A program made the position numbers and the translations under genes. From assembly GCF_024054565.1 (NCBI RefSeq), contig NZ_JAMXLR010000036.1, positions 1 to 64,000 of the forward strand: DNA of 64,000 bases, written 5' to 3'. Below, one piece after another: positions 62,945-64,000 of the stretch (positions are counted from its first letter, which is position 1; every line of letters begins with the position of its first letter). This stretch comes from Aeoliella straminimaris. GTDB taxonomy: Bacteria > Planctomycetota > Planctomycetia > Pirellulales > Lacipirellulaceae. The notes below the pieces were generated by a model. The model was not told the DNA's origin, made no database searches, and worked only from the letters and a program-made list of their open reading frames with translations.

Positions 62945-63670
62945 TTACCCTCGACGCACGCTTGCCAGCCCGCCGTCGATGTTGAAGACCGATCCTGTTA
63001 TCCAACTATTCTCCGGCTCAATCAGCCATAGCACGGCAGAAGCGATGTCTTCTGGCTCTCCCAGCCTGTCGACGGCGTGCATCTTCCGCGAGTACTCAGC
63101 AGATCGCTCCTTGGACCAGATTTGTTGCGTCATCTTCGACTTTACAAGGCCTGGTGCGATGACGTTGAAACGGATTCCCTTCGAGCAATAAGTGGCCGCT
63201 GCTGATCTAGCTAAGCCAGCAACGCCGGCCTTCGCGGCGGCAATTGCCTCGTGGTTGGGCAGGCCGATCTCGGCCGCCGCCGAGGAGAATAGTATCACCG
63301 ATCCACCGGAATCCTTCATCACGTTGGCAGCTGACTTCACTACTGCGAATGCAGAGGTCAGGTTGCTCCCAATCGTGTCGTGCCATTCCTCGGCAGTGGT
63401 GATGTTGGCTGGCTTGATCAACACGGATCCGACGCAGTTTACGATGCCTTGTAAACCACCTAGTTTGGTGTGGGCAGCTTGAACGCACTGATCGACTGCT
63501 TCTATCTCAGATGCATTTACCACGGAGTAAGGGCTGTCGAGCTCGGAACTGAGTTCGGCCAGGTCCTGTTCAGTACGGCCCGCTAAGAAGACTTGGTGGC
63601 CTTTGCTCCTGAGGCCACGGGCCACTCTGGAGCCAACGGCACCAGTTGCACCTAGAATCAGGCAATTCAT
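62945..63670 (-). CDS. Short-chain dehydrogenase/reductase lacking the catalytic Tyr
   Basis: 241 aa, Rossmann fold: ILGATGAVGSRVARGL (GxxGxxG, residues 6-21), GRTEQDLAEL (NADP-type Arg32), NCVGSVL in place of NNAG, and the motif ILFSSAAAEIG with Ser130. The Lys is at 147 (EAIAAAKAGV), but the YxxxK Tyr position 143 is Ile. The end IAPGLVKSKM and GSVFNIDGG is normal. The ATG overlaps the stop of the upstream pterin synthase gene (ATGA). It might be a sepiapterin-reductase-like enzyme or an atypical SDR. Activity without the Tyr is open. Confidence 0.85.
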   Translation of the reverse strand: MNCLILGATGAVGSRVARGLRSKGHQVFLAGRTEQDLAELSSELDSPYSVVNASEIEAVDQCVQAAHTKLGGLQGIVNCVGSVLIKPANITTAEEWHDTIGSNLTSAFAVVKSAANVMKDSGGSVILFSSAAAEIGLPNHEAIAAAKAGVAGLARSAAATYCSKGIRFNVIAPGLVKSKMTQQIWSKERSAEYSRKMHAVDRLGEPEDIASAVLWLIEPENSWITGSVFNIDGGLASVRRG

Positions 63671-64000
63671 GATACTGCCTCTATCTGTAGAAGCTCGTTG
63701 TCTTTATTGGCAAAGTGCCGGTTGTCAGACACCCAGTCTTCCCGAGTGTAGACGCAGACCGACGAATCGGTTTCGCGGATTTCGAGTTGATGAAGCCGGA
63801 AGCCGAGTTCGGTAATTTCGCCAAATAAGATGAACGCCAGATTCTCCACGCTCGTTGGACGTGTAAACCGTTTCAACCGCAGCGTTTCACCGGTGCGCTC
63901 GCAGTGGTCCACTAAAGTCCTGTAAAGCGGATCTTCTATATTGATCAACAGAGCGTGGTCGTACTGTGTCTTCAATAAAGGTGCTACCTTGGCATCAAAG
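63667..64000 (-). CDS. 6-pyruvoyl-tetrahydropterin synthase/QueD-like protein (5' end beyond window)
   Basis: The last 110 codons are visible, from FDAKVAPLLKTQYDHALLIN to the stop at 63667. DH in YDHALLIN and Glu in LEIRETDSSVCVYT belong to the catalytic set, and PTSVENLAFILFGEITELG is the typical helix of the family. The zinc-binding His are in the missing N-terminal part. An in-frame TTG at 63975 would give 102 aa, but the frame continues openly to the edge and the upstream residues fit the family. Together with the coupled SDR it suggests tetrahydropterin metabolism (inference). Confidence 0.8.
   Translation of the reverse strand, partial: FDAKVAPLLKTQYDHALLINIEDPLYRTLVDHCERTGETLRLKRFTRPTSVENLAFILFGEITELGFRLHQLEIRETDSSVCVYTREDWVSDNRHFANKDNELLQIEAVS

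Overview
The window looks like a chromosome segment of a planctomycete, probably from the Pirellulales. I infer this from an ECF sigma factor next to a giant Ser/Thr kinase with WD40 repeats, two proteins with PEP-CTERM tails, an adhesin-like protein starting with a planctomycete-type N-terminal LE-x-R-x-L motif, DUF1570 and DUF3467 proteins, LL-diaminopimelate aminotransferase, and frequent poor or absent Shine-Dalgarno sites. No species assignment is possible from sequence reading alone.

Layout, left to right. 1-9.1 kb: a truncated autotransporter-like surface protein and a DUF3467 protein (minus strand), then a plus-strand set of ECF sigma factor, WD40 Ser/Thr kinase and secreted beta-propeller glycosidase-like protein. 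9.5-17.7 kb: a minus-strand defence block with a complete type I restriction-modification system (hsdM, hsdS, two small unknown genes, hsdR) followed by an HNH endonuclease-like gene. 17.7-24.2 kb: plus-strand integrative-element genes (unknown 431-aa protein, excisionase-like HTH, small protein, DUF3987 primase/helicase-like protein, small TubC_N-like protein, tyrosine recombinase). The recombinase gene runs antisense through a tRNA-Lys gene, which marks the right end of the element. The left end was not found, so it is open whether the restriction system is part of it.

24.3-27.6 kb: a molybdenum hydroxylase set (MobA-like nucleotidyltransferase, 2Fe-2S subunit, molybdopterin subunit with a Tat-like leader). 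27.6-32.3 kb: repeat-rich DNA with a PEP-CTERM protein, a zinc-ribbon protein, a SYLF lipid-binding protein and a RAYT-type transposase flanked by inverted 90-bp palindromic repeats. Two further copies of that repeat lie near 39.5 and 40.6 kb. 32.4-39.5 kb: mostly core genes (DUF1570 protein, dapL, sulfotransferase, orphan molybdate-type ABC ATPase, der, family 4 uracil-DNA glycosylase). 41.2-53.3 kb: hemW, a Hint-domain exported protein, a CoA-transferase, a beta-helix protein, a HicBA pair with a frameshifted toxin, lepA, two coupled small membrane proteins and a second PEP-CTERM protein.

53.7-58.7 kb: a light-sensing operon of heme oxygenase (biliverdin synthesis), bacteriophytochrome kinase, single-domain response regulator and hybrid histidine kinase. 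58.9-61.7 kb: convergent genes for a PQQ-type beta-propeller and a PHP/CehA-like metallohydrolase, separated by a long inverted repeat. 62.4-64.0 kb: a minus-strand operon with a 6-pyruvoyl-tetrahydropterin synthase-like protein (cut by the window edge), an SDR lacking the usual catalytic Tyr, and two small unknown genes.

The most unusual points are the RAYT/palindrome family, the paired 58-bp palindromes bracketing part of the integrative element, the recombinase/tRNA overlap, the Hint protein with almost nothing after its Hint domain, and the Tyr-less SDR in a pterin-type operon.
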